A stretch of DNA of 64,000 nucleotides from Prevotella sp. (GCA_016285245.1 JAEEQH010000011.1:16733-80732), one strand, 5' to 3'. Shown: positions 9,476 to 19,704, numbered from the stretch's first letter. Made by a program: numbers and translations. Notes: generated by a model from the letters alone, not told the origin.

Positions 9476-9997
9476 ATGGGTAATACAGTGATGTTTGCTA
9501 TCCTCGCCGTCCTCATCCTCGGCTCGGCCGTGATGTGTGTGACGACGACAAGGATTATGCGTGCAGCAACGTTTATGCTGTTCGTGCTCTTTGGTGTAGC
9601 AGGTCTTTACTTCCTGCTCGACTATACCTATCTGGGTGCTGCCCAGATTTCCGTCTATGCCGGCGGTGTGACGATGATCTACGTCTTCGCCATCCAGCTG
9701 GTCAGCAAGCAGACCCTGCAGGGTATGGTGGAACGCCTGAAGGGCAGCCGCGTCGTCTTCGGCGCGCTGATGGCTGTCATCGGACTGGCCACCGTCGTGC
9801 TGGTGTTCCTGAAGAATGATTTCATCTGCCGTGCCGCCGAGGTGGCCGACGTCGAGGTGCCTGCCAGCGCCATCGGTCATGCCCTCGTGGGTGCAGGGAA
9901 GTACGAGTATGTGCTGCCTTTCGAGTTCATCTCCATCTTCCTCCTGGCCTGTATCATCGGCGCACTCGTTGTTTCACGTAAAGTAGAGGAGAAGTAA
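9476..9997 (+). CDS. nuoJ: NADH-quinone oxidoreductase subunit J
   Basis: Position in operon, YAGGVTMIYVFAIQL. Confidence 0.93.
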   Translation: MGNTVMFAILAVLILGSAVMCVTTTRIMRAATFMLFVLFGVAGLYFLLDYTYLGAAQISVYAGGVTMIYVFAIQLVSKQTLQGMVERLKGSRVVFGALMAVIGLATVVLVFLKNDFICRAAEVADVEVPASAIGHALVGAGKYEYVLPFEFISIFLLACIIGALVVSRKVEEK

Positions 9998-10000
9998 GCC

Positions 10001-10309
10001 ATGGTACCAGTACAGTATTATTTCGTGCTCTCAGCACTCCTGTTCTTCATCGGCGTCTACGGTTTCATCAGCCGTCGTAACCTGATTGCCATGCTCATCT
10101 CCATCGAGCTGGTGCTCAACGCCGTTGACATCAACTTCGCCGCGTTCAACCGCCTGCTCTTCCCCGACGGCATGGAGGGAATGTTCATGACCCTCTTCAG
10201 CATCGGCGTGTCGGCAGCAGAGTCGGCCGTGGCCATCGCGATTATCATCAATGTCTACCGCCGCTTCAAGAGCGACAGCGTGGACAGCATTATGAACATG
10301 AAAAGATAA
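10001..10309 (+). CDS. nuoK: NADH-quinone oxidoreductase subunit K
   Basis: GFISRRNLIAMLISIELVLNAVDINF. Confidence 0.95.
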   Translation: MVPVQYYFVLSALLFFIGVYGFISRRNLIAMLISIELVLNAVDINFAAFNRLLFPDGMEGMFMTLFSIGVSAAESAVAIAIIINVYRRFKSDSVDSIMNMKR

Positions 10310-10318
10310 GTAAGCATT

Positions 10319-12301
10319 ATGGGATTCGAATATACAGTTTTCATACTTCTGCTGCCGCTGCTGTCCTTCATCGTGTTGGGACTGGCAGGCATGAAGATGT
10401 CTCATAAGACCGCTGGTCTTATCGGTACATGTTCACTGGGACTTGTCACCATCCTGTCGTATGTCGCTGCCTTCCAGTACTTTACTGCCGACCGCGTCAA
10501 CGACGTCTACCAGACAATCGTTCCATTTAACTTCACGTGGTTGCCGCTGGGCAACCTCCACTTCGACATGGGTATCCTGCTCGACCCCATCTCGGTGATG
10601 ATGCTTATCGTCATCTCGACGGTGTCGTTCATGGTACACATCTACTCCTTCGGCTATATGCATGGTGAGAAGGGCTTCCAGCGCTACTACGCCTTCTTGA
10701 GCCTCTTCACGATGTCGATGCTCGGACTGGTGCTCGCCACGAACATCTTCCAGATGTATATGTTCTGGGAGCTCGTGGGTGTCAGCTCGTACCTGCTCAT
10801 CGGTTTCTACTATCCGCTGAAGCCCGCCATCGCCGCCTCGAAGAAGGCATTCATCGTGACGCGCTTCGCTGATATGTTCTTCCTGGTGGGTATCCTGACC
10901 TTCGGCTACTTCACCGATTCGTTCAGCTTCTCGTTTGCCGGCGATATCGTGATGGGGCAGGGGACGACGCCTTTCATCGAGGGTAACATGGCCAAGGCCG
11001 TTGCTGCCGGAGCGTTCATCATCCCTACGGCGCTGACGCTGATGTTCATCGGTGGTGCCGGTAAGAGTGCGATGTTCCCGCTGCACATCTGGCTTCCCGA
11101 CGCCATGGAAGGTCCGACGCCTGTGTCGGCACTCATCCACGCCGCTACGATGGTGGTCGCCGGTGTGTTCCAGATTGCCCGTATGTTCCCCTTGTGGATA
11201 CAGTATGCGCCCGAGGCGATGTCGATTGTCGTCTGGGTGGGCGTCATCACCGCTTTCTATGCCGCTGCCGTGGCCTGTGCCCAGAGCGATATCAAGCGTG
11301 TGCTCGCCTTCTCGACCATCTCGCAGATCGCCTTCATGATGGTGGCCCTCGGCGTTTCGCTGCCTGGTCATCACGGAGCCATCCTCGATAACCACGCTCA
11401 GCTGGGCTATATGGCTGGTATGTTCCACCTCTTTACGCACGCCATGTTCAAGGCTTGCCTGTTCCTTGGCGCCGGCTGCATCATCCATGCCGTCCACTCG
11501 AACGAGATGGAGAAAATGGGACAGCTGCGCAACCGTCTGCCCATCACCCACTGGACGTTCCTCATCAGCTGTCTGGCCATCGCCGGTATTCCCTTCTTCT
11601 CGGGCTTCAGCTCGAAGGACGAGATTATCACAGCCTGCATGGCATACAGTCCTGTGGTAGGCTGGATTATGACCGGCATCGCCGCCATGACCGCCTTCTA
11701 TATGTTCCGTCTGTACTACGGCATCTTCTGGGGTACGCCCTGTAAGGAGAACGAGCACCACGAGATGCACGAGCCTGTGGTGATGTGGCTGCCGCTGGTC
11801 ATCCTCTCGGTCATCACCGTCGGTGTGGGAGTCTACTCCACGCTCGCCGGATTCCTCGGCTGGGGCGGTTCTTTCGGTTCGTTCGTATCGGCTGCCGGTA
11901 CCGACTACACCATCCACTTCAATATGCAGATTGCTGCTACGTCGACCATCATCGCTATCCTGAGCATCTGTCTCGCCACCTATATCTATAAAGGTGAGAG
12001 CCAGCCCATCGCCGACCGTTTGTACAAGACGTTCCCGAAGCTGCACCGTGCCGCCTACAAGCGTTTCTATCAGGACGAGATTTGGCAGTTTGTCACACAC
12101 CGCATCATCTTCCGCTGTATCTCGACACCCATTGCCTGGTTCGACCGTCATGTCGTTGACGGCACGTTCAACTTCATGGCGTGGGGTGCCAACGAGGCTG
12201 GCGAGTCGCTGCGTCCGTGGCAGAGCGGCGATGTCCGCCAGTATGCCGTGTGGTTCCTCACGGGCACCGTGGCACTCACGCTCGTATTACTTGCTTTATA
12301 A
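10319..12301 (+). CDS. nuoL: NADH-quinone oxidoreductase subunit L
   Basis: FWELVGVSSYLLIGFYY, GKSAMFPLHIWLPDAMEGPTPVSALIHAATMV. Confidence 0.95.
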   Translation: MGFEYTVFILLLPLLSFIVLGLAGMKMSHKTAGLIGTCSLGLVTILSYVAAFQYFTADRVNDVYQTIVPFNFTWLPLGNLHFDMGILLDPISVMMLIVISTVSFMVHIYSFGYMHGEKGFQRYYAFLSLFTMSMLGLVLATNIFQMYMFWELVGVSSYLLIGFYYPLKPAIAASKKAFIVTRFADMFFLVGILTFGYFTDSFSFSFAGDIVMGQGTTPFIEGNMAKAVAAGAFIIPTALTLMFIGGAGKSAMFPLHIWLPDAMEGPTPVSALIHAATMVVAGVFQIARMFPLWIQYAPEAMSIVVWVGVITAFYAAAVACAQSDIKRVLAFSTISQIAFMMVALGVSLPGHHGAILDNHAQLGYMAGMFHLFTHAMFKACLFLGAGCIIHAVHSNEMEKMGQLRNRLPITHWTFLISCLAIAGIPFFSGFSSKDEIITACMAYSPVVGWIMTGIAAMTAFYMFRLYYGIFWGTPCKENEHHEMHEPVVMWLPLVILSVITVGVGVYSTLAGFLGWGGSFGSFVSAAGTDYTIHFNMQIAATSTIIAILSICLATYIYKGESQPIADRLYKTFPKLHRAAYKRFYQDEIWQFVTHRIIFRCISTPIAWFDRHVVDGTFNFMAWGANEAGESLRPWQSGDVRQYAVWFLTGTVALTLVLLAL

Positions 12302-12328
12302 TAATAACGATATAACGATATAACGACA
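12302..12328. repeat. Short array (AACGATAT)n between nuoL and nuoM
   Basis: taataacgatataacgatataacgaca. Confidence 0.7.
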
Positions 12329-13858
12329 ATGGAAATTTTAGTTCCTTCAATGAATATATTATCATTATTCGTTTTGATTCCCGCCCTGATGCTTTTGGGA
12401 TTGTGGATTGCCCGCAACCTCAACCAGGTGCGTGGCGTGATGGTGACCGGCGCCAGCTGTCTGCTGGCACTCTCCATCTGGCTGACGGTATACTTCGTTC
12501 AGCAGCGTGCTGCCGGTAATACAGCCGAGATGCTGCTCGTGGCCTCGATGCCTTGGTTCAAGCCGCTGAACATTGCCTACGCCGTGGGTGTCGACGGTAT
12601 CTCCGTAGTGATGCTGCTCCTGTCGAGCATCATCGTTTTCACCGGCACTTTTGCCTCGTGGCAGCTGAAGCCGCTGACGAAGGAGTACTTCCTGTGGTTC
12701 ACCCTCCTCTCGACGGGTGTCTACGGCTTCTTCATCTCCACCGATATGTTCACGATGTTCATGTTCTACGAGGTGGCACTCATCCCCATGTACCTGCTCA
12801 TTGGTGTCTGGGGCTCCGGCCATAAGGAGTACTCGGCCATGAAGCTGACGCTGATGCTGATGGGTGGCTCGGCCCTCCTGATCATCGGTATCCTGGGCAT
12901 CTACTTCTTCTCGGGTGCAACGACGATGAACGTCAACGAGATTGCTGCTATGCACAATATCCCCGTCGATATCCAGAAGGTGTTCTTCCCGTTCATCTTC
13001 ATCGGCTTCGGTGTGCTGGGAGCCCTCTTCCCGTTCCACACATGGTCGCCCGACGGTCATGCCTCGGCGCCTACTGCCGTGTCAATGCTCCATGCCGGCG
13101 TGCTGATGAAGCTCGGTGGCTACGGCTGTTTCCGCGTGGCCATGTACCTGCTGCCTGAGGCAGCACAGGAGCTGGCGTGGATTTTCCTCATCCTGACGAC
13201 CATCTCGGTTGTCTACGGTGCCTTCTCTGCCTGTGTACAGACCGACCTGAAGTATATCAACGCCTATTCGTCGGTGTCACACTGTGGTCTGGTGCTCTTC
13301 GCCCTGCTGATGATGTCGCAGACGGCGGTCACCGGTGCCATCCTGCAGATGCTGTCGCACGGTCTGATGACGGCCCTCTTCTTTGCCCTCATCGGTATGA
13401 TCTACGGTCGTACGCATACCCGCGACATCCGTGAGCTGGCTGGTCTGATGAAGATCATGCCGTTCCTCGCCGTGGGCTACGTTATTGCCGGTCTTGCCAA
13501 CCTCGGACTCCCCGGCTTCTCGGGCTTCATCGCTGAGATGACCATCTTCGTCGGTGCCTTCGGTGCCGAGCCGCTGAGTGGCGACCCGAACACGTCGTTC
13601 CGTATGGTGGCAACGATCATCGCCTGTACGTCGATTGTCGTGACGGCCGTCTACATCCTGCGTGTCGTTGGCAAGATTCTGTATGGTGAGGTGGAGAACA
13701 AGCACTTCCTCGAGCTTACCGACGCAACGTGGGACGAGCGTGTCGCCGTCATCTGCCTCATCTTCTGTGTGGCAGGCCTCGGCTGTGCACCGTTCCTGTT
13801 CAGTGACATGATCTCGCCGGCTGCCGGTAGCATCCTGAAATCAATTGGTGTAATGTAA
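12329..13858 (+). CDS. nuoM: NADH-quinone oxidoreductase subunit M
   Basis: FYEVALIPMYLLIGVWG, LFPFHTWSPDGHASAPTAVSMLHAGVLMK. Confidence 0.95.
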   Translation: MEILVPSMNILSLFVLIPALMLLGLWIARNLNQVRGVMVTGASCLLALSIWLTVYFVQQRAAGNTAEMLLVASMPWFKPLNIAYAVGVDGISVVMLLLSSIIVFTGTFASWQLKPLTKEYFLWFTLLSTGVYGFFISTDMFTMFMFYEVALIPMYLLIGVWGSGHKEYSAMKLTLMLMGGSALLIIGILGIYFFSGATTMNVNEIAAMHNIPVDIQKVFFPFIFIGFGVLGALFPFHTWSPDGHASAPTAVSMLHAGVLMKLGGYGCFRVAMYLLPEAAQELAWIFLILTTISVVYGAFSACVQTDLKYINAYSSVSHCGLVLFALLMMSQTAVTGAILQMLSHGLMTALFFALIGMIYGRTHTRDIRELAGLMKIMPFLAVGYVIAGLANLGLPGFSGFIAEMTIFVGAFGAEPLSGDPNTSFRMVATIIACTSIVVTAVYILRVVGKILYGEVENKHFLELTDATWDERVAVICLIFCVAGLGCAPFLFSDMISPAAGSILKSIGVM

Positions 13859-13876
13859 AGAAAGGAGGATAAAGAT

Positions 13877-15319
13877 ATGAATTACGGACAATTCCTACAA
13901 ATGATTCCCGAGTTTTATCTCGTGCTCATCTTGCTGGCAGTTTTTGCAGTAGACTTCATCGCCCACAAGAGCGAGAAGAAGCATGACGTCCTCTATGCCG
14001 TGACGGTGGCTCTGCTGGCCGTCCTTCCCGTGCGCATCGCCTTTTTGTCGGAACCTGCAGAGGCCTTTGGCGGTCTCTATGTGGCGTCGCAGATGGCCAA
14101 TGTCATGAAAGTCATCCTGACAGTAGGTACGCTCATTGTGGTCATCATGGCTCAGCCCTGGCTGAAGACTGTTAAGAAGTACGAAGGTGAGTTCTATATG
14201 CTTGTGGTTTCCACCCTGCTGGGTATGTACATCATGATCAGCAGCGGCAATTTCCTGATGTTCTTCCTCGGACTGGAGACGGCATCCGTGCCGATGGCCT
14301 GCCTTGTCGCCTTCGACCGTCTGAAGAAGCAGTCTGCCGAGGCAGCCGCGAAGTATATCCTCACCGCCACGTTCTCGAGCGGCGTGATGCTCTATGGCAT
14401 CTCGTTCCTCTATGGCGTCACGGGAACGCTCTATTTCGACGACATGGCCCAGCGCCTGTCCCAGAGTGCGTTCTATACCGCCGACTGGGGACTGGCCATC
14501 GCCGGCATGGTGTTCTTCTTCAGTGGCCTGGGCTTCAAGCTCTCGCTGGTGCCCTTCCACCTCTGGACGGCCGACACCTATCAGGGTGCTCCCACGCCGG
14601 TCACTGGCTACCTGAGCGTCGTCTCCAAGGGTGCTGCCGCCCTGGCGCTGTGCATCATCCTCGACAAGGTGTTTGGTTCTATGTTCGAGTATTGGCAGGT
14701 GCTGCTTGGTGTGGTCATCGTGCTGACCATCACCGTTGGTAACCTCTTCGCCATCCGCCAGTCGGAACTGAAGCGCTTCATGGCATTCTCGTCCATCTCG
14801 CAGGCAGGTTACATCATGCTCGCCGTGCTGGGCAATACCGATATGGGTGCCGTGGCGCTGACGTACTACGTGCTGGTCTATGTCGTGGCCAATATGGCTG
14901 TCTTCACCGTCATCAACGTCGTGGAGCACAATGGCGGCAACACGCAGATGGCGTGCTACAACGGCTTCTACCAGACGAACCCGAAGCTGTCGTTGCTGAT
15001 GACGCTGGCATTGTTCTCGCTGGCAGGCATCCCGCCGTTCGCAGGTATGTTCTCGAAGTTCTTCGTCTTCATGGCTGCCGCCGGCGAGGGGTCGTTCCTG
15101 GCTTACTTCGTGGTGTTCGTGGCCTTGGTCAACACGGTGGTGTCACTCTACTACTACCTGTTGATTGTCAAGGCGATGTACATCACCAAGACCGACGCGC
15201 CGCTGCCCACGTTCCGCAGCGACGGTAACACCCGCCTGTCGCTGGCACTCTGCACCGCTGGTGTCATCGCCTTCGGCGTGGTGTCGTGCATCTACGGCTG
15301 GATAGCCGCAGCAGCATAA
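13877..15319 (+). CDS. nuoN: NADH-quinone oxidoreductase subunit N
   Basis: KLSLVPFHLWTADTYQGAPTPVTGYLSVVSKGAA. Confidence 0.95.
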   Translation: MNYGQFLQMIPEFYLVLILLAVFAVDFIAHKSEKKHDVLYAVTVALLAVLPVRIAFLSEPAEAFGGLYVASQMANVMKVILTVGTLIVVIMAQPWLKTVKKYEGEFYMLVVSTLLGMYIMISSGNFLMFFLGLETASVPMACLVAFDRLKKQSAEAAAKYILTATFSSGVMLYGISFLYGVTGTLYFDDMAQRLSQSAFYTADWGLAIAGMVFFFSGLGFKLSLVPFHLWTADTYQGAPTPVTGYLSVVSKGAAALALCIILDKVFGSMFEYWQVLLGVVIVLTITVGNLFAIRQSELKRFMAFSSISQAGYIMLAVLGNTDMGAVALTYYVLVYVVANMAVFTVINVVEHNGGNTQMACYNGFYQTNPKLSLLMTLALFSLAGIPPFAGMFSKFFVFMAAAGEGSFLAYFVVFVALVNTVVSLYYYLLIVKAMYITKTDAPLPTFRSDGNTRLSLALCTAGVIAFGVVSCIYGWIAAAA

Positions 15320-15367
15320 TCGTCTAATTTATAGACAGTATTGAATATAAACAAAAAATAGAGTCGC

Positions 15368-17380
15368 ATGGCCAATCCCTTTCATAAGATATTGAACTGG
15401 TACTTTACCAGAAACTCCCTGCCTTACTGGGTCATGTTTCTTGTTGACAGTTTTATCCTGTTCATGTCGGGATTCTTCGTATATTGGGTGTTCCACCGCA
15501 GTATACAGACCCTGATCCACGCGGACACCCTGTCCCTGGTCATGCTCTTCTATATCGCACTGAGCTGGGTGGGTATGAGAATGTTCCATACCTATTCCGG
15601 CATCGTGCGCTACTCGTCGTTCGTCGACCTGATGCGAGTGGCTTACGCCAATCTCGTATCGCTGGTATTGGCGCTTGTCGTGCATTACGTCCTCACGCGA
15701 TTCCATCTGCCAGTCGTCGAGCTGATGACCTCGGTACAGATTATCCTGGTTTTTGTCGTCTCGACACTGGTCATGTGGGCAGTACGTGTCATGGTGAAAA
15801 ACCTCTATGAGGTGATGTCCAGCAGCAAGCGGTCGAAGCCTGCCCTCATCTACGGCTCCATGAGTGGTGTCGTGGCGCTGGCCAAGAGCGTCCGTATGCA
15901 GGAGCCTCGTCAGTTCCTTGTCAAGGGCTTCCTGACCACCGATCCTCACGATGTCCATGACCGGCTTATGGGCGAGCATATCTACGACCCGAGTTACGAC
16001 AACCTGTACGAGATTATTAACAACAACCATATAGAGGCTCTGCTCGTGTCGCCGACGCGTGTTTCTGAGTTCCGCAACGATAGGGACTTGCAGGACTTGA
16101 TGATTAACGCCGGTGTGCGTATCTATATGGTTGCACTTGCGCCGGAGGCCAGTGACAGCTGGTCTCCGGCGCAAGCGCAAACGCAAGCGCAAACGCAAGC
16201 GCAAACGCAAGCGCAAGCTGGAAGGGATGTTGAAAATTCTTCTACTGTCAACCTGGCTCACTTGCATGAGGTGAGTGTCGAGGATTTGTTACCTCGCGAC
16301 GAGATCAAGGTTGACATGAACTCCATTGCCCAGCAACTCTCTGGCAAGCGTATTCTCATTACTGGCGCTGCGGGCTCCATCGGCTCCGAACTGGTGCGTC
16401 AGGTGGCTCTCTTCCGTCCTGCAGCGATGATGCTTATCGACCAGGCTGAGACCCCCAGTCACGATATCCGCCTGATGATGGCGAAACGCTTCCCCTCTGT
16501 TGATGCCACGACGGTAGTGACGAGCATTACCCATGCCCACCGTATGGAGAAGATTTTTAGCTCATTCCGTCCCGACTACGTGTTCCATGCTGCTGCCTAC
16601 AAGCATGTGCCGATGATGGAGGACAATCCGGCCGACGCCGTTCTCAATAACATCTACGGCACGAAGGTGCTCGCTGACCTCAGCGTGAAATACGGTGTTA
16701 AGAAGTTCGTGATGATCTCTACCGACAAGGCCGTCAACCCCACGAATGTCATGGGCTGTTCGAAGCGCATCTGTGAGATCTATGTACAGGCCCTCGACAG
16801 CTTTATGGCCAGCCGTGGCGAGTCTTCAACGAAGTTTGTCACCACACGCTTCGGCAACGTCCTCGGTTCTAACGGCAGTGTCATACCCCTGTTCAAGGAG
16901 CAGATTAAGGCCGGTGGTCCTGTGACGGTGACCCATCGCGACATCATCCGCTACTTTATGCTCATCCCCGAGGCTTGTAAGCTGGTGCTCGAGGCCGGTA
17001 CGCGCGGTGATGGTGGCGAGATTTTCGTCTTCGACATGGGCAAGCCCGTCCGCATTGCCGACTTGGCGCAGCGTATGATTCGGCTGAGTGGTGCCAAGAA
17101 CGTGAAAATCGAGTACACGGGACTCCGTGACGGTGAGAAACTCTACGAGGAGGTGCTCAGCGACCAGGAGAACACGAAGCCGTCGTTCCACGAGAAGATT
17201 CGTATTGCCGATGTTCGCCCCTACGACTTTGAGCAGGTGGGCGAAGCCATTGACGATCTGATTGAGCAGGCAAAGCAGTACGACGATATGGAGACAGTCA
17301 GGAAGATGAAGGAAATTGTGCCCGAATACAAGTCGAACAACTCTATCTACGAGAAACTCGATAAGCACGCATCCCGATAA
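15368..17380 (+). CDS. Membrane nucleoside-diphosphate sugar epimerase/dehydratase (CapD/WbpM-like polysaccharide biosynthesis)
   Basis: N-terminal TM segments, ILITGAAGSIGSELVRQ, YKHVPMMEDNP, STDKAVNPTNVMG. Confidence 0.9.
   Translation: MANPFHKILNWYFTRNSLPYWVMFLVDSFILFMSGFFVYWVFHRSIQTLIHADTLSLVMLFYIALSWVGMRMFHTYSGIVRYSSFVDLMRVAYANLVSLVLALVVHYVLTRFHLPVVELMTSVQIILVFVVSTLVMWAVRVMVKNLYEVMSSSKRSKPALIYGSMSGVVALAKSVRMQEPRQFLVKGFLTTDPHDVHDRLMGEHIYDPSYDNLYEIINNNHIEALLVSPTRVSEFRNDRDLQDLMINAGVRIYMVALAPEASDSWSPAQAQTQAQTQAQTQAQAGRDVENSSTVNLAHLHEVSVEDLLPRDEIKVDMNSIAQQLSGKRILITGAAGSIGSELVRQVALFRPAAMMLIDQAETPSHDIRLMMAKRFPSVDATTVVTSITHAHRMEKIFSSFRPDYVFHAAAYKHVPMMEDNPADAVLNNIYGTKVLADLSVKYGVKKFVMISTDKAVNPTNVMGCSKRICEIYVQALDSFMASRGESSTKFVTTRFGNVLGSNGSVIPLFKEQIKAGGPVTVTHRDIIRYFMLIPEACKLVLEAGTRGDGGEIFVFDMGKPVRIADLAQRMIRLSGAKNVKIEYTGLRDGEKLYEEVLSDQENTKPSFHEKIRIADVRPYDFEQVGEAIDDLIEQAKQYDDMETVRKMKEIVPEYKSNNSIYEKLDKHASR
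16136..16217. repeat. In-frame hairpin plus 12-bp tandem repeat (GCGCAAACGCAA)n inside the epimerase gene
   Basis: cttgcgccggag (16136-16147) / ctccggcgcaag (16164-16175) followed by gcaagcgcaaacgcaagcgcaaac...; encodes QAQTQAQTQAQTQAQTQAQA. Confidence 0.9.
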
Positions 17381-17419
17381 CTCCCGTTTAGCACGCATTT
17401 CGTCAAAATCCCGTTTAGC

Positions 17420-18562
17420 ATGAACGACTATCAGTATCATATTTTTTCGCCCTACCGTGTCTGTCCCCTAGGGGCTCACGTCGACCACCAGCATGGTCTG
17501 GTGACGGGCTTTGCCATCGACAAGGGTATCGACTTGTGGTTCAACATCCGTGAGGACGATGTTGTCAACCTCTCGTCGCTGACGTTCGAGGGTGAAGTGT
17601 CGTTCCGTGTCACGGCACCCTCGCAGGTGCGCGAACGCCATTGGGGTGACTATGCCCGTGGTGCGAAGTTCGCCCTGCGTAAGCGTTTCGAGCTGACTCA
17701 CGGACTGGACGGCGTCATCAAGGGCTCGCTGCCTGTTGGTGGCCTGTCGTCGAGTGCGGCTGTCCTCATCGCCTACGTTATGGCACTGGCCAAGGCCAAC
17801 GACATCGTGCTTCAGCCCTTCGAGGTGGTAAAGATTGCCTCCGAGGCCGAGCGCGAGTACATCGGACTGAATAACGGTCTGCTCGACCAGGCGTGTATCG
17901 CTCTGGGCAAGAAGAATGGCTTGCTGTTCCTCGACTGCGACTCCAACGAGTGGCGAATCATTAAGCGCCACCCGGATATGCCGGAGTTCGAGATTGGCAT
18001 CTTCTTCTCGGGACTGACGCGCTCGCTGGTCAACAGCGACTACAACTTGCGTGTCTATGAGTGCAAGACGGCAGCATGGAATATGCTGGCCTATCTCGAC
18101 CAGCCACTGAAGACGTTCGACAAGACGTTCCTCCGCGACATCCCCAAGAGCACCTACGACAAGACGAAGATAGCCATGCCTGCCCGCTTTGCCCGTCGTG
18201 CCGAGCACTTCTACTCGGAGTACCGTCGTGTGCGACAGGGTGTGACGGCCTGGGAGACGGGTAACCTGAAACTCTTTGGCAAACTCTCCTTTGACTCCTG
18301 TGAGTCGAGCATCCACAACTACGAGTGCGGCTCGCCCGAGCTCATTGCCATCTACGACATCATGCGCCAGCTGCCTGGCGTCTATGGTGGTCGCTTCTCG
18401 GGTGCTGGCTTCAAGGGTGCTTGCATCGCACTTGTCGATCCCGCCTACAAAGCCGATATCGAGAAGACGCTAACGGAACGCTATCTGGAGCAGTTCCCGG
18501 AGTACGAGCGTACCTTCCAGGTGTTCTGGGTGCATCCCGACAACGGCGCCCGCTTTGTGTAG
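17420..18562 (+). CDS. GHMP-family galactokinase-like sugar kinase
   Basis: CPLGAHVDHQHG, GSLPVGGLSSSAAV, GRFSGAGFKGACIA. Confidence 0.85.
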   Translation: MNDYQYHIFSPYRVCPLGAHVDHQHGLVTGFAIDKGIDLWFNIREDDVVNLSSLTFEGEVSFRVTAPSQVRERHWGDYARGAKFALRKRFELTHGLDGVIKGSLPVGGLSSSAAVLIAYVMALAKANDIVLQPFEVVKIASEAEREYIGLNNGLLDQACIALGKKNGLLFLDCDSNEWRIIKRHPDMPEFEIGIFFSGLTRSLVNSDYNLRVYECKTAAWNMLAYLDQPLKTFDKTFLRDIPKSTYDKTKIAMPARFARRAEHFYSEYRRVRQGVTAWETGNLKLFGKLSFDSCESSIHNYECGSPELIAIYDIMRQLPGVYGGRFSGAGFKGACIALVDPAYKADIEKTLTERYLEQFPEYERTFQVFWVHPDNGARFV

Positions 18563-18595
18563 TTCATCGTTTTGCTCACGCATCTCTATACCGTT

Positions 18596-19678
18596 ATGAA
18601 GCAGATCTGTATCATTGCCGGTGCACGCCCCAACTTCGTGAAGGTGGCACCGTTGTTGCGTGCTTTCGACAAGACCGAGGGTGCCGACTGCCGTCTGATC
18701 TTTGCAGGCAGCGAGGACGACCCGACGCTGGAGGCATCGCTCTTCGACGACCTTCAGATGCGTCATCCCGACGTCTGCCTCGGCGTCACCAGTACGCGTG
18801 TCAATGAGATTACCGCTCAGGTGATGGGCGAGCTCGACCAGTATCTCGAGCAGCATCCCACCGACATCGTCATCGTCGTCGACGACCTCGCCTCGACGAT
18901 GGCCGCCGCCATCACCGCCAAGAAGCGCGGCATCCGTGTCGCCCATCTCGTGGCTGGCACCCGCTCGTTCGACATCACCATGCCCAAGGAGATCAACCGT
19001 CTCGTCATCGACGCCCTGAGCGACTATCTGTTCACCGCCGGCATCAAGAGCAATAGCGTGGCCACCCGTGAGCAGCAGTCGGAGACGGCTCAAACTTATA
19101 TGGTGGGCAACATCCTGATGGACACGCTGCGCTATAACCTCCCGCGCTTCCGTGAGCCCGCAGCCCTTCAGCTGCAGCCTTCCACCTATCTCGTCTTCAC
19201 GCTGAATCGCCGTGCCCTGATTAGCGACGAGGAGCAGCTGCGGCTGATGCTGCAGACGCTCATCAGCGAGACGGCCGACATCCCCATCGTGGCGCCGCTG
19301 CGTGGCTCCGCTCTGGGCGTCGTCGTACGCTTGCTCACGGAGCTGGGCGTGTCAGAATCGAAGTTCCGCGTGCTGACGTCGTTGCCTTACCTGGAGTTCG
19401 GCTGGCTGACGGCTCATGCCCGTGGCATCATCACCGACTCCGGCAACGTGGCCGAGGAGGCGACTTTCAACGGTGTGCCTTGCATCACGCTCAACGACTA
19501 CACCGAGCATCAGGAGACCGTCACCGTTGGAACGAACGTCCTCGTTGGCAGCGATGGCGCGAAGTTCTCTACTGCGCTTTCCGACATGGTTCGTGGTGAG
19601 TGGAAAAAATCAGCGCTCCCGGACCGTTGGGACGGCAGGAGCGCTGAGCGTATTGTTCAGATTCTTCTTAATCAGTAA
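18596..19678 (+). CDS. wecB: UDP-N-acetylglucosamine 2-epimerase-like protein
   Basis: MKQICIIAGARPNFVKVAPLLRAF; GIITDSGNVAEEATFNGVPCITLNDYTEHQETV. Confidence 0.88.
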   Translation: MKQICIIAGARPNFVKVAPLLRAFDKTEGADCRLIFAGSEDDPTLEASLFDDLQMRHPDVCLGVTSTRVNEITAQVMGELDQYLEQHPTDIVIVVDDLASTMAAAITAKKRGIRVAHLVAGTRSFDITMPKEINRLVIDALSDYLFTAGIKSNSVATREQQSETAQTYMVGNILMDTLRYNLPRFREPAALQLQPSTYLVFTLNRRALISDEEQLRLMLQTLISETADIPIVAPLRGSALGVVVRLLTELGVSESKFRVLTSLPYLEFGWLTAHARGIITDSGNVAEEATFNGVPCITLNDYTEHQETVTVGTNVLVGSDGAKFSTALSDMVRGEWKKSALPDRWDGRSAERIVQILLNQ

Positions 19679-19704
19679 CCGGACTTCTTATTCAGTAACC
19701 GGAA
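19665..19704. repeat. 20-bp tandem duplication spanning the convergent stop codons
   Basis: ttcttaatcagtaaccggac | ttcttattcagtaaccggaa (2 mismatches). Confidence 0.85.

Noticed and set aside
10433-12151. 572-aa - strand ORF opposite nuoL
   Set aside because: H/D/E/R-rich shadow of a well-supported nuoL; same for - strand ORFs opposite nuoN, glmS, carB and the amylase.
5095-15319. Missing nuoEFG as a deletion
   Set aside because: The reduced gene set is normal for Bacteroidota; no scar visible.
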